Position numbers and translations under genes: made by a program. From JALOLG01 sp963776935 (GTDB lineage Bacteria > Actinomycetota > Acidimicrobiia > Acidimicrobiales > Ilumatobacteraceae), in the NCBI GenBank assembly GCA_963776935.1, contig CAVZOP010000003.1, forward strand, positions 62,001-126,000: a stretch of 64,000 nucleotides of DNA. The letters are read 5' to 3'. Under the pieces are notes generated by a model. It was not told where the DNA came from, made no database searches, and was given only the letters and a program-made list of their open reading frames with translations. Positions 41,037 to 53,197 of the stretch are shown one piece after another (position 1 is the stretch's first letter; each line of letters begins with the position of its first letter).

Positions 41037-42153
41037 CGTCGTTGCTGACGTTGGCGCTGACGGCGTCGTCCCCCGTCGCCTGGGCTGCGTCTCGGCGCAT
41101 CGGCCGGCGTCGAAGCGGCCGGGCCACGATCCAGGCGACTGCCAGCACGAGTGCCGCGAGGAGCAGGAACGGAGCGAGGATCGCGAGCACGAACCCGACG
41201 GCGAACAGAACGCCGAGGAAGGCGTTCCACCCCGACTGGAACGCGTCGCTGATGCCGTCGTTGTCGTCCTCCACCGGTTCGGGCGCCGCACTCGCCGGGT
41301 AGACGTCGATCGTCAGCGTCGACAGCGCGACCCGTTCCGTCACGTTCGCCTGCGTCGCGAGCAGTTGCTCGAGGTCGGTCTGGCGGCGCGTCAACTCGCC
41401 CTCGAGATCGACCATCTGACGCAGATCGGTCGTCGCCTCGAGGAACTCACGGACGCGGTCGACGCTCTGTTCGGCGTTGCGGATTCGCACCGAGAGATCG
41501 ACGAGTTGGTCGGTCACGTCCTGCGCCTGCTGGTTCGTCGACAGCACGGTTCCGAGCTCATCGAGGCCGGTGAGCACGGCGCCGAGCTCGGCGGGCGGCA
41601 CCTTGACCGTGAGTGTCGCTCGACCGGTCACGGCCGCGTCGTCGGACGTGGCGCCCCCATCATCGGAGGGGTCGACGCCGTAGTCGATGTCCGACGCGAA
41701 CACTGCGCCGCCGTGCGCCGCCGCCGAGCGCATGATCCCCTGCACCGTGCGCCGCAGGTCCTCGCTCGTCATCGTCACGTGCATCTCGATCGCGATGTCA
41801 CGACCCAGGTTCGTGAGGTCGGTGCCGGCGACATCGGCGTTGCCGAGCGCACCGGCGCCGCCCGGGTTGGCGGGTGCGTCGGTCGTGTCTGGTGCAGTCG
41901 CCGCGCTGTCCGCACCCGTCAGGCTCCGATCGCCGATGTCGGCGGGTGCCTCGGTGTCGGCGGTCGCGTCGCCAGCCGCGGACTCGTCGTTGCTGCGATT
42001 GCCGCCACAGGCGGTGAACGCGACGGCCATGACGGTGCCGAGGACCATCGCTCGGACCCCGGCTCGGCGCCCCGGAGCATGACGCGGTGGACGACCCGGT
42101 GAGTGGCCGCGTGAGTGACTGATGGATGTGATGTGTGTGATTGGTCTCCCCAT
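40993..42153 (-). CDS. DUF4349 membrane lipoprotein
   Basis: 386 residues from ATG 42153. A signal region VLGTVMAVAFTAC-GG with the lipobox Cys leads into an Asp/Ala/Thr-rich linker. The DUF4349 domain follows with TLTVKVPPAELGAVLTGLDE, a coiled coil (RNAEQSVDRVREFLEA) and VALSTLTIDVYP. A membrane helix and a basic tail end the protein. Shares a short divergent region with the DUF3097 gene. Confidence 0.85.
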   Translation of the reverse strand: MGRPITHITSISHSRGHSPGRPPRHAPGRRAGVRAMVLGTVMAVAFTACGGNRSNDESAAGDATADTEAPADIGDRSLTGADSAATAPDTTDAPANPGGAGALGNADVAGTDLTNLGRDIAIEMHVTMTSEDLRRTVQGIMRSAAAHGGAVFASDIDYGVDPSDDGGATSDDAAVTGRATLTVKVPPAELGAVLTGLDELGTVLSTNQQAQDVTDQLVDLSVRIRNAEQSVDRVREFLEATTDLRQMVDLEGELTRRQTDLEQLLATQANVTERVALSTLTIDVYPASAAPEPVEDDNDGISDAFQSGWNAFLGVLFAVGFVLAILAPFLLLAALVLAVAWIVARPLRRRPMRRDAAQATGDDAVSANVSNDVSDDEDLARANRPG

Positions 42154-42207
42154 GGCCTTTCGACGTGCCGCGAACCACGTTGGTTCCCGTGCCACACTCG
42201 ATTCGCC

Positions 42208-43005
42208 GTGCGCCAACAACGCGACATCCTCGACGAGTACGCCGAGTCGAAGAAGCCGCCCCGCTACCCATCAGTCGAGGTCGCTCCCGGGTTGGTGGTC
42301 GAGGATCGGGCGAGCGGGTTCTGTGGAGACGTCGTGCGGTGGAACGCCGAGGCGGTGACGCTGCGCGACCGTCACCAACACCTCCGCCACTTCACGTGGA
42401 AGCCCGGCGGGTTCCTGCTCGAGGGCCGGCCGGTGACCCTCGTGCGTCCGGCCGCCCACCCGGTCGTCCGTCAGACGATCACCGCGTCCGGTTCGATCGC
42501 CGGCGACGCAGCCGTCGCCAAGGTCGCGGCCGCGAACCGGATCTGGGTCGAGGGCCGTCACGATGCCGAGCTGGTCGAGCACGTCTGGGGTGACGACTTG
42601 CGCGAGCTCGGCGTCGTCGTCGAACCGATGCACGGCGCCGACGACCTGGCGGATCGGGTCGCCGGCTTCGGTCCGGGACCTGGGCGACGGCTCGGGATCC
42701 TGCTCGACCACCTCATCGCCGGGTCGAAGGAGTCCCGCCTCGCCGCCGCCGTGCGCGGTGAACACGTTCTCGTCACCGGCCACCCGTTCGTCGACGTGTG
42801 GGCGGGCATCGATCCCCGCGTGCTGGGCCTCGCCGAGTGGCCCGAGATCGCCAAGGGCGTGCCGTGGAAGGACGGGATGTGCCGAGCCCTCGGCGTCGAA
42901 CTCGACGGCTTCTGGCCCCACCTGCGCAACCGCGTGCGCACCTATGCCGACCTGCGCCCCGAGCTGGTCGGCGCCGTCGAGCGCCTCATCGACTTCGTCA
43001 GCTGA
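42208..43005 (+). CDS. DUF3097 family protein
   Basis: 265 residues from GTG 42208 (VRQQRDILDEYAESKKPPRYP). Segments typical of this actinobacterial family: EDRASGFCGDVVRWNAEAVT, ANRIWVEGRHDAELVEHVWG and LLDHLIAGSKESRLA. The EGRHDAE and HxxAGSKE parts suggest a Toprim-like nuclease/primase-type fold, which I cannot confirm. A stem-loop (43025-43071) follows the stop by 20 bases. Confidence 0.85.
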   Translation: MRQQRDILDEYAESKKPPRYPSVEVAPGLVVEDRASGFCGDVVRWNAEAVTLRDRHQHLRHFTWKPGGFLLEGRPVTLVRPAAHPVVRQTITASGSIAGDAAVAKVAAANRIWVEGRHDAELVEHVWGDDLRELGVVVEPMHGADDLADRVAGFGPGPGRRLGILLDHLIAGSKESRLAAAVRGEHVLVTGHPFVDVWAGIDPRVLGLAEWPEIAKGVPWKDGMCRALGVELDGFWPHLRNRVRTYADLRPELVGAVERLIDFVS

Positions 43006-43024
43006 AACCCGGCCGAAAACGCCG

Positions 43025-43071
43025 AACTGTCTGCTCCAGACGAAGCGAGGCGACATATGGAGCAGACAGTT
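43025..43071. terminator. 14-bp perfect stem-loop between DUF3097 and the phytase-like gene
   Basis: AACTGTCTGCTCCA at 43025-43038 pairs exactly with its complement at 43058-43071 across a 19-base loop. It lies between two convergent genes and probably terminates both. Confidence 0.65.
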
Positions 43072-43124
43072 GCGGTGGGTGGTGGACACGGACGGTCGTC
43101 CCACACCCGATTTGGGGGGAGGTG

Positions 43125-44370
43125 TCAGTCGAGGCCGGGGACGTCGACGACGATGAACTCGTTGTCGTCGGCGAGTGCCGGGTTGCGGCCGGTGTTGGGG
43201 AGGTTGTTGTCGCAACCGATGACGAGGCGGTCGTTCCCGACGGGATGGATCGCTTCGACCGACTCGCACATCACCCAGAACGGATCGCCGAGTCCGAGGT
43301 CGCCGGCGTGGATCGCGGGGAGCGACACCAGGTTCGGGTCGGGGATCTTCGTCAGGTCGACGACGGCCTGCTTCTCGACGAACCCGGCCGCGTCGACGTG
43401 GCCCAGATCGATCACGTAGACGTTGCGGAACAGGGCCGTCAGGCCCCGGCCGCCGTCGCGCTCGATCAGGACGAGGCGATTGTCGCTGAGCGCCGCCGCG
43501 TCGGCCACGAGGTTGGCGCTGGTCTCGACGTGGTATTGCCACGTGCGGCCGGTGAATGCCTTGTCCTGGATGCTGAACTCGTAGATGTACCGGCGCAGCT
43601 GATCGGTGTCGGCGACCGTCGCGCCCTCGAGGATCGCGTACAGGAACTTGCCGTTCGGGGGAGATCGCCATCGCCTCGAGTCCGCGACTGTTGGGTTGCG
43701 TCGCCGGTTGACCGCCCAGGAACGGGTTGTTCGGTGACTGCAGCCCGTCAGGCATCGGGAACGGCGGATCGAGCAGGCGGCCCTTGGAGTCGAAGTGGAG
43801 GATCCACGGCCCGAACTCGTCACCCATCCAGAAGTCGCCGTTGTGCCCGCGCTGCAGCGATTCGGGGTCGATGTCGCCACCGGTCAGCAGCCGATCCGAC
43901 GTCCCCTCGTTGACGATCGGGAAGCCGATCACTTCGAACGGGTCGCGGAACTCGATGAACCGGCCGACCTGGACGGCGCCCGATCCCCCGGAGGCGGTCT
44001 TGTAGTGGGGCCGGACGTAGTAGGCGCGGATGAGGAAGTCCCGGGAGTTGGCCTTGCCGCCGTAGCCGTTGTCGGGCATCGCCAGGACCTCGTCGGAGCG
44101 GCGTCCGTCGATGATCGCCGAGAATCCCTCGACCGGCTGCGACGGCAGCGGGAACGTGATCCCGTTGGCCGAGGCGACGGCGGCGCCGGACGGCGGTCCC
44201 TCGGCGAGCGTGTCGACCGGCAGGACGGCCCGACCGACCAGTCGCGGCTCGCCGCCTTGGTCGTCGTTGTCGTCGCCGTCGGCAAACGCCGGGAAGGCGG
44301 GGATCGCCGGCAACGAGGCCAACACGGTCAGTGCGACGACGTCTCGGATGAAGATGAACTTGGAACGCAT
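43125..44370 (-). CDS. Secreted phytase-like esterase (esterase-like activity of phytase domain), one frameshift
   Basis: 414 codons once a single base is removed from the five-base run of G at 43657-43661 (plus strand). Before it: a signal peptide MRSKFIFIRDVVALTVLASL, cleavage after AFPAFA, then GFSAIIDGRRSDEVLAMPDN and FWMGDEFGPWILHFDSKGRL. After it: ISPNGKFLYAILEGA, NRLVLIERDGG and IGCDNNLPNTGRNP. These are the six-bladed propeller segments of the phytase esterase-like domain. The substrate is not predictable. The frame break in a run of five identical bases is likely a sequencing error. Confidence 0.78.
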
Positions 44371-44626
44371 TTCGATGTCCTCTCTGTGTCGTGTCGGGCT
44401 GGCCGGCAACTGCCAACTGCGCAAGGCAGCTCGGTCAGCGGTCAGCCCGCCACCGGTCATCGTGAACGTCCCGGCGTCCCACATGCATCGGGCGGGCGTC
44501 CTGACACGGACCCGCGCCCGATCCCGGGACAGTCCGGGACACCGCCCGGGCACGGATCGGGACTCCCGTACCATTCGCCCGGGACACCGGCCCGCCTACG
44601 ATCAGATCTGGACCGGAGGAATGCGG

Positions 44627-46707
44627 ATGGAGCAGTTCGACCACAGGTCGAGATCGGCGCCCCCCGACCGCAGTCGCGTCTGGATCCCGTGCGCCATCGC
44701 CGTCGTCTGCCGTGACCGCCGGCGGGATCGTGCTGCTGGGGTTCCGCGTCGCGAACCGAGGTCAGGAGCCGGCCGGTCAGAACTGGTGGTTGGTGACGTG
44801 GTTCTGTGTCGGCCTCACCTACTCGGTGGTGGGGGCGGCGCTCGTCGCCCGATCGTCGCGGCGCAACCTCGGCGTCGGCTTCCTCGTCGTCGCCGGTTCG
44901 GCCATCGTGTGCGCGGTCGCCACCCAGTACCGGGGCTACCGGTCGACCGCCGATCGCCATCCACGGGTGCCGGCGTTCGCCGAGCGCGATGACCTGGGCG
45001 CGTCCACTCGGCGAGGGCGTGCTCGTCGCGATCGTCACCTGGGAGCTGTTGCCGCTCACCTCGCGCTCCGATCACCGTTGTCGTGCCGCCCGCGCCGCCG
45101 CCCTGACCGGCATCGGGCTCGTGACGGTCGGACGCCTCACCGGCGAGTGGCCGCCGACGTTCGGCACCAACCCACTCGCCGTCACGACGGGAGTCCCGCA
45201 CGACGCGCTGAACTGGGCCGAGGTCGTCGGCACGTGGCTGGTCGCGATCGTCGCCACGGTCGGCATGGCGCTCCTGGCCGATCACTGGGTGGGCCAGCGC
45301 CGGCAGGCCAACGACCCGCTCGAGGGCTGGTTGTTCGCCGGGGCCGTGGCGGCGTGGCTGGCGATCGTCCCGGCGAGCCTCGATGTCGTCGACTGGCAGC
45401 TCCCTGGGCGCGACGTCGTGTCGGCCGTTGTTGCTCCTGGCGACGGTTCCGCTGCTCGTCGCCGGGGTGATCGTCGAGGCGCTTCGCCACTCGACGTCCG
45501 GGCTCGAGCAGCCGTCGCATCGCGGCTTCGAATGGGTGCTGCTCGCGGCCGGGATCGCGGTGGTCTACACCGGCCTCGTCGGCGGGCTCGGAAGCTGGTT
45601 CGGCGGGACCGGTCCGACGTGGTTCCTCGTCGCCGCGACCGGTGCCATCGCCCTGATCGCCGAGCCCGCCCGTCATCGGATCCAGCGGCTCGTCGACCGC
45701 CTCGTCTACGGCGCACGCGACGATCCCGTTGGGGGTCGTCCAACGCGTCGTCGACCACGTCGGCACCGATACCGGTGACGACCTGCTTCCGGCGCTCGTG
45801 ATCAGCCTCGAACGGGAGCTCCGCCTCGACTCGGTGGCGATCGACCTCGTCGCGCCGGGCGGCTGGCAGCGGGTTGCGTCGGTCGGGCCCGAGACTGCAA
45901 ATCACCGCGAGGTGCTGTTGCGAAATCGCGACGAGGTCGTCGGGCGGCTGGTCGTCGGATGGACCGACGGGCCCTCGATCCGCCCTCGCGATCGCCAGAT
46001 CCTCGAGCAGCTCGCCGGTCCGCTCGGCCTCGCCGTGAGCTGGGTTCGACTGGCGGCCGACCTTCGCCGGTCGAGCGTCGCCGTGGTCTCGGCCCGCGAG
46101 GAGGAACGCCGCCGGCTGCGGCGCGACCTGCACGACGGCCTCGGCCCGACGCTGACCGGAGTGTCGCTCGGGATGCGAACCGCTGTCCGGCAGCTCGACC
46201 GTTCGACCGACGCGGCGAGCAACAGCGCGCCCCGCGAGCTCCTCGTGCGGCTCGCCGACGAGATCGACTCGGCTGTGGTCGAGCTCAAGCGGATCGTGCG
46301 CGACCTGCGGCCCACCGCGCTCGACCAGCTCGGCCTCGTCGGCGCGCTCGCCGAGTTCACGCGCAAGTTCGAGGGCGACCTCGACATCCACCTGTCGCTC
46401 CCCACCGAGTCCGATCCGCTCCCGGCCGCAGTGGAGGTCGCCATCTATCGCATCGTGACCGAAGCCGTCACCAACGTGGTCCGCCACGCCAACGCGGCGA
46501 GCTGCTGGCTGACGATGGTCACGGGCGCGACGGTCGAGATCGACGTGATCGACGATGGTGTCGGCATCAACGCGCTCGAGTCGGAAGGCATCGGGCTGAC
46601 GGCGATGCGGGAGCGCGCCGAGCGAGCTCGGCGGTGCGGTCCGGTTCCTGCCCAACACACCGCGTGGAACGCATGTCCACGTCCAGCTCCCGGCGGCATT
46701 GCCGTGA
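44627..46707 (+). CDS. NarL/DesK-type sensor histidine kinase, split by five frameshifts
   Basis: Reads in five steps of one extra base each: MEQFDHRSRSAPPDRSRVW (frame of 44627) to about 44706, GGIVLLGFRVANRG to about 44998, GEGVLVAIVTWELLPLT to about 45425, LLLLATVPLLVAGVIVEAL to the G5 run at 45731-45735, and VVQRVVDHVGTDTGDDLLPAL to about 46620. The last part ends LPNTPRGTHVHVQLPAALP. After repair the gene is 692 codons. The membrane part has about eight helices. A linker precedes the HisKA_3 box REEERRRLRRDLHDGLGPTL. The ATPase has EAVTNVVRHA and DDGVG. Conserved sequence in all frames argues for base errors, although real decay cannot be excluded. Confidence 0.75.
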
Positions 46708-47360
46708 AGCCGCTACGCGTTGCGATCGTCGACGACCATCCGATGTTCCGCATGGGCCTGGCGGTCGCGATCGGCGAGATGGACGGCATCGAGCTCGTCG
46801 GCGAGGCCGAAGAGGCCGACCAGGTCGAGGCGCTCGTGGCGTCGACCGCGCCAGATCTCGTGCTGCTCGACGTCAGGCTCGGTGCGGCGTCTGGTCTCGA
46901 GGTGAACCGGTGGCTCGCCGAGCACCATCCGTCGGTGAAGGTCATCATGCTGACGATGTCGGAGGACCACGACACCGCGCTCACCGCGTTGCGCGACGGT
47001 GCGTGCGGCTATCTCGTCAAGGGGGCCGGTCCGGAGCGTGTGGAGCACGCGTTGCGTGTGGCGGCCGCCGGCGATGTCGTGCTCGATCACGATCTGGCGC
47101 AGGCCGTCAGCGAGCTCGCCCGGATGCGCAACCGACCCAACAACCGACCCTTCCCGCAGCTCACCGCGCGCGAGTTCAGCATCCTCGAGCTCATCGCCGA
47201 AGGGCTCGACAACCAGGCCATCGCCAGGCGCCTCGTGCTCAGCCCGAAGACCGTCCGCAATCACGTCTCGAACGTGATGACCAAGATCCACGCCATCGAT
47301 CGGCCGCACGCGATCGTGCTGAGCCGCCGGTTGGGGCTCGGCGACACGCTCGACCAATGA
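46704..47360 (+). CDS. NarL/FixJ-family response regulator
   Basis: 218 residues, GTG overlapping the kinase stop (GTGA). Receiver domain with acidic Asp10-Asp11, phospho-acceptor Asp56 in LLLDVRLG, and a LuxR-type HTH LTAREFSILELIAEGLDNQA then RRLVLSPKTVRNHVSNVMTK. It is the partner of the preceding kinase. Located immediately upstream of sdhCAB, which may be a target but no binding site can be named. Confidence 0.92.
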   Translation: MKPLRVAIVDDHPMFRMGLAVAIGEMDGIELVGEAEEADQVEALVASTAPDLVLLDVRLGAASGLEVNRWLAEHHPSVKVIMLTMSEDHDTALTALRDGACGYLVKGAGPERVEHALRVAAAGDVVLDHDLAQAVSELARMRNRPNNRPFPQLTAREFSILELIAEGLDNQAIARRLVLSPKTVRNHVSNVMTKIHAIDRPHAIVLSRRLGLGDTLDQ

Positions 47361-47488
47361 CCTCGACCATTGACACGTCAAGCAAGCGACCAGCGAGCCG
47401 ATCAGCGAGCCGACTACTGATCGGACCGATCTGTAATCCCGATCGATGATTTCGGAGCGTGACCTGGTCGGGAGATAGGTTCAACGGT

Positions 47489-48268
47489 ATGGCGCAAATG
47501 CTGAGCCGTGGCCCGGTGACCGGGACCGCAGCGGGGCGGGGGCGTAAGCGCAAGCCGTTCCTGCTCGACCTGTACTCGACCGCGGTCGGCAAGAAGTACG
47601 TGATGGCGATCACCGGCATCATCGGGATCGGCTTCGTGGTCTTCCACATGATCGGCAACCTCAAGATGTACCTCGGCCTCATCGACCACGACGGTGAGCG
47701 CGTGTACGACGTCGACGTCTACGGCGAGTTCCTCCGCGAACTCCTCGTTCCGATCCTCCCTCGCACCTACTTCCTGTGGATCCTGCGGCTCGTGCTGATC
47801 GGCGCGGTCATCCTGCACGTGCACGCCGCCTACTCGCTGACGATCCTCAACCGCCGCGCCCGTCCGGTGAAGTACCAGTCGGCCCGCGACTACCAGGTCG
47901 CCAACTTCGCCAGCCGCACGATGCGCTGGACCGGCATCATCGTGCTGCTGTTCCTGTTCTGGCACCTCGCCGACTTCACGTGGGGCTGGTTCAACCCCGA
48001 CTACGTCCGCGGCGAGGTCTACCGCAACGTCGACGCCAGCCTGTCCCGGTTGCCGGTCGCGCTGCTCTACATCGTCGCCAACATCGCCCTCGGCATCCAC
48101 CTGTTCCACGGCACGTGGAGCCTGTTCCAGTCGATGGGCTGGAACAACCCGCGGTTCAACGAGTGGCGCCGCGGACTGGCGGCGGGCGTGGCGACGATCA
48201 TCGTGGTCGGCAACGTCTCGTTCCCGATCGCCGTGCTGGCGGGCATCATCGAGCATCCGGACGTGTGA
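47489..48268 (+). CDS. sdhC: Succinate dehydrogenase membrane subunit (cytochrome b type)
   Basis: 259 residues from ATG 47489 with GGGAGAT upstream at about ten bases. Five hydrophobic helices; haem-ligand candidates are His in FVVFHMIGNLK, ILHVHAAY and LFWHLADF and in GIHLFHGTWS. This is the single fused b558-type subunit of a B-type succinate dehydrogenase/fumarate reductase (about 250 residues). It is first in the order sdhC-sdhA-sdhB. Confidence 0.93.
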   Translation: MAQMLSRGPVTGTAAGRGRKRKPFLLDLYSTAVGKKYVMAITGIIGIGFVVFHMIGNLKMYLGLIDHDGERVYDVDVYGEFLRELLVPILPRTYFLWILRLVLIGAVILHVHAAYSLTILNRRARPVKYQSARDYQVANFASRTMRWTGIIVLLFLFWHLADFTWGWFNPDYVRGEVYRNVDASLSRLPVALLYIVANIALGIHLFHGTWSLFQSMGWNNPRFNEWRRGLAAGVATIIVVGNVSFPIAVLAGIIEHPDV

Positions 48269-48281
48269 CGAGGAGATCGCC

Positions 48282-50256
<1,975 letters not shown>

Positions 50257-50260
<4 letters not shown>

Positions 50261-51030
50261 GGCACCTGACGAACCTGACGCTGCGCATCTGGCGCCAGTC
50301 CGGCCCCACCGACGGAGGTCACTTCGAGGATCACACGATCGCCGAGATCAGCGACGAGGCGTCGTTCCTCGAGGTGCTCGACATCCTCAACGAGCGCCTG
50401 ATCGGGGAGGGCAAGGAAGCGATCGCCTTCGACCACGACTGTCGCGAGGGTATCTGCGGGACCTGCTCGCTGATGATCGACGGCCAGGCGCATGGGCCGC
50501 AGCGCGGCACGGCGACGTGCCAGCTCCACATGCGCAAGTTCGAGAGTGGAATGACGATCACGGTCGAACCGTGGCGCGCGAACGCGTTTCCGATCATCAA
50601 GGACTTGATGGTCGACCGGGGGCCACTCGACCGCATCGTGGAGGCCGGCGGCTTCATCACCGCCGAGACCGGCGGGGCGCCCGACGCCAACCTGATCCTC
50701 GTTCCGAAGTCGGTCGCCGACGCATCGATGGACGCGGCCGAGTGCATCGGCTGCGGCGCGTGTGTTGCCGCCTGCCCGAACGGTGCCGCCAACCTGTTCA
50801 CCGGCGCCAAGCTCACCCACCTCAACCTGCTCCCGCAGGGCCAAGCCGAGCGCTTCGCCCGCACCGAGGCGATGGTCGAGACGATGGAGGAGTACTTCGG
50901 CTCGTGCACCAACCACGGCGAGTGCGAGGCGGCCTGCCCGAAGAGCATCTCGATCGACGTGATCGCGGTGATGAACGCCGACTACTTGAAGGCCAAGTTC
51001 AAGAACCGCCGCCTGCTCGCACGCACGTAG
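50257..51030 (+). CDS. sdhB: Succinate dehydrogenase iron-sulphur subunit
   Basis: 257 residues, GTG overlapping the sdhA stop (GTGA). The 2Fe-2S site is DHDCREGICGTCSLMIDG with the further Cys in TCQLHMR. The 4Fe-4S/3Fe-4S motifs are CIGCGACVAACPNGAA, then SCTNHGECEAACPKSI. Electron path from SdhA to quinone via SdhC. Complete. Confidence 0.95.
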
Positions 51031-51085
51031 CTGCCGCGCCCGGCATGTCGTACGCTGGGCCGGCGAAACCTCGGAGGAGCTGCGG

Positions 51086-51223
51086 GTGTTGGACGACGGA
51101 GACGAGGCGTTGATCGACGTGTTCGTCGACCATTGCGGTTCGAGCGCTGGCCCCGAACTCGACGAGGCTGTCGCCGGCGAGCTCGCACTGTTCGACCTCG
51201 ACGAGTTGCTCGCGACCGGCTGA
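51086..51223 (+). CDS. 45-residue acidic small protein downstream of sdhB
   Basis: GTG at 51086 with a GGAGGAG Shine-Dalgarno at 51073-51079. The protein is acidic (VLDDGDEALIDVFVDH, ELDEAVAGELALFDLDELL) with a single Cys. It ends at 51223. No homologue is recalled. It could be a small subunit-like or regulatory peptide of the sdh operon, or a chance ORF; the ribosome-binding site is the main support. Confidence 0.4.
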   Translation: MLDDGDEALIDVFVDHCGSSAGPELDEAVAGELALFDLDELLATG

Positions 51224-51276
51224 CCGCACGGTTCGAACGACGCTGGGGCGAGTACTCTCGAAGCGGGGGTGGGGCG

Positions 51277-51804
51277 ATGCTCTTCGCGAGCTACAGGGCT
51301 GACAGTGAGTCGATCGGTCTACTGAGTCGGTTCCGCCCGTTGGCCACGTTGATCGACTGGCTGGTCGTCGTCGTGGGGGCCTTGGCACTCCTCACCGGTC
51401 TCCTCGCCGTGCTCGGCTCGCTCTACACCGCCGACGGCGAGGGCATCCATCGATGGGGCGGGCAGCTGGTGGTCCTGCTCGTCGTCTTCGCCGGGCTGGT
51501 CGCGTTGCACTTCATCGGAAGTCGGTGGGTGCGGCGGGTGTCGAGCCTCATCACCCTCGGTGTCGGGATGGTCGCTCTCGTCGGGTGGGCGTGGGCCGTG
51601 ATCGACGATCTCACGCCGACGAACACCGACTTCGACTCCCTCACCCTCGGTGGCGGAATGATCCTGACCGGGATCTCGCTCGGTCTGCAGATCGGAGTGG
51701 GGCTCCTGATGTTCACCGCCGCCTTTCCCCTCGCTGCCGTGTTGTCAGCGACCGCCGACGTCGAACCCTCCGGTTGCACCGGCCACCTAGATCGGGCTGA
51801 GTGA
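51277..51804 (+). CDS. Four-helix hypothetical membrane protein
   Basis: 175 residues from ATG 51277 (GGGGGTGGGG upstream). Hydrophobic segments lie near 25-48 (LIDWLVVVVGALALLTGL), 62-80, 90-110 and 130-155. No conserved motif is recognised. It ends one base before the end of the truncated deaminase on the other strand. Confidence 0.65.
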   Translation: MLFASYRADSESIGLLSRFRPLATLIDWLVVVVGALALLTGLLAVLGSLYTADGEGIHRWGGQLVVLLVVFAGLVALHFIGSRWVRRVSSLITLGVGMVALVGWAWAVIDDLTPTNTDFDSLTLGGGMILTGISLGLQIGVGLLMFTAAFPLAAVLSATADVEPSGCTGHLDRAE

Positions 51805-52053
51805 CTAGAGCGTGTGGTCGGAGTAGTCGCCCATCGGGAGCTGGGCGAGCACATCCATCTCGGCGTGCGCGATTCCCGTGCCGCGCAGGCGACCCGGAGG
51901 TGCCACACCCTCGCCGATGCGATTGCGGCCCTCGGCGACGACCACACCGTTGCCATCGGTGAGCACCGCGCCAACCGGCAACGAACCGGCTCGGAACGCA
52001 TCCCAGGCCAACTCGAGCGCCCGGCGCATGGGCGCCGTCAGCCCGCCATCCAT
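51805..52053 (-). pseudogene. Cytidine/tRNA-adenosine-deaminase-like fragment
   Basis: 82 residues: MRRALELAWDAFRAGSLPVG, VGAVLTDGNGVVVAEG, RGTGIAHAEMDVLAQLP, ending SDHTL and stop. This is the first half of a CDA-fold deaminase including the HAE zinc/catalytic motif. The PCxxC second zinc half, which normally follows TLYxTLEPC, is missing: a TAG replaces the Tyr codon after TL and the downstream sequence belongs to the membrane-protein gene. A zinc site cannot form, so it is probably dead. Confidence 0.7.
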
Positions 52054-52248
52054 CGCCGCAGTGTACGACTGACCCGGGATGCGGATGCCGATCGAAATTC
52101 ATCGACATGGGGCGGTAACGGGCGTACGGTCGACGTCATGACCTCCAGGCGACGGAGGCGATGTCGGCCACGACAGATCGGGGCCGGCATCGTCGCGTTG
52201 ACCGTCGTGACGCGGATCCTTTGACGGGACGCCGATCCGCTCGCTCGT

Positions 52249-53197
52249 TCAGGGGATGAACGTCTGGATCGTGGCAGCGAGCTCGAGCGGCATATCACCT
52301 TGGATGCTGTGACCGGCCTCCTCGAAATGAACGACCTGCGCGGTTGGCAGTCGCCGAAGGAGCTCGGCCTCGTCGTCGTCACGTAGCACCGAGTCCTGGC
52401 GCATGCCACGCGCCAGCAGGAGCGGGACCTCGATACGTCCGAGCGTTTCGAGCAGGTCTGCGGCCAGCGCCCCGCCGGCCGCAGGTACCTCGGGGATCGC
52501 CTGCGGCTGCTCGGCATCGCCGAGTCGCCAGCGTGAGTGACGCCACACCCAGCTCCCGTCGTCGAGTTGAACGGCGTTGTGCAGGATCCCGCGTCGCAGC
52601 GACGAGATGCTTCTCGTCGGGTTGAACTCCATCGTCCTGGCCAACAGATCGTCGAAGCGTCGGAACGTCGCCGGGCCGTTCACGAAGTCGACGATGTGAC
52701 GGGCGTGCTCCGCTTTGAGCCCGGGCAGCACGTCGACGAGGAGCACCGTGCGCACGAGGTCCGGCGCGGTCTCGGTGAGGGCGATCGTGATGAGCCCGCC
52801 GTACGACATGCCGACGACGCCGCGCGCGTTCGGTGCCAGTGCCCGGATGGCGACGGCGATGTCGTCGGCCGCGCTCCTCGGTGACCGATCGGCGCGCTGC
52901 CGCTCACCCGGGCCGTCGGAGTGGCCATGACCGGGAAGGTCGATGGCGACCAGTGAGCGCGGGCGCATCGCCATCGCGACCGTGTCCCACGTGTGGGCGT
53001 TCTGTGAACCGCCGTGGAGCAGCACGACTTCCGGTTCGCCCGCTCCCCACACGAGCGCGCTCGAGTCGCCGTCCCGCTTCGACTTCGACGTGTTCCCGTC
53101 GGACCGTCGGCGGTCCGTCGAAGGGCAGGCCGTACTCGGCGGCGTTTTCGTGGAACAGACCGAACTCGTCGTACTCCACCCGCTCCGGCGTGCTCAT
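52249..53197 (-). CDS. Alpha/beta hydrolase, one frameshift
   Basis: 316 codons after removing one base near 53078-53085. The first part reads MSTPERVEYDEFGLFHENAA (ATG 53197). The rest, from WGAGEPEVVLLHGGSQNAHTW through AIDLPGHGHSDG, the nucleophile elbow GMSYGG, and the catalytic His in FEEAGHSIQGD, is a complete alpha/beta hydrolase fold. The ATG overlaps the stop of the SnoaL-like gene upstream (ATGA), so the pair is translated together. Substrate unknown. Confidence 0.8.

Noticed and set aside
44371..44626. Repeated GGGACACCG words in the 256-base region between the phytase-like gene and the kinase gene
   Set aside because: Copies are short and irregular; could be chance in a G+C-rich promoter region.
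52138..52224. 28-codon ORF starting MTSRRRRRCRP
   Set aside because: No Shine-Dalgarno, no conserved feature; may be the remnant start of a membrane or secreted protein.
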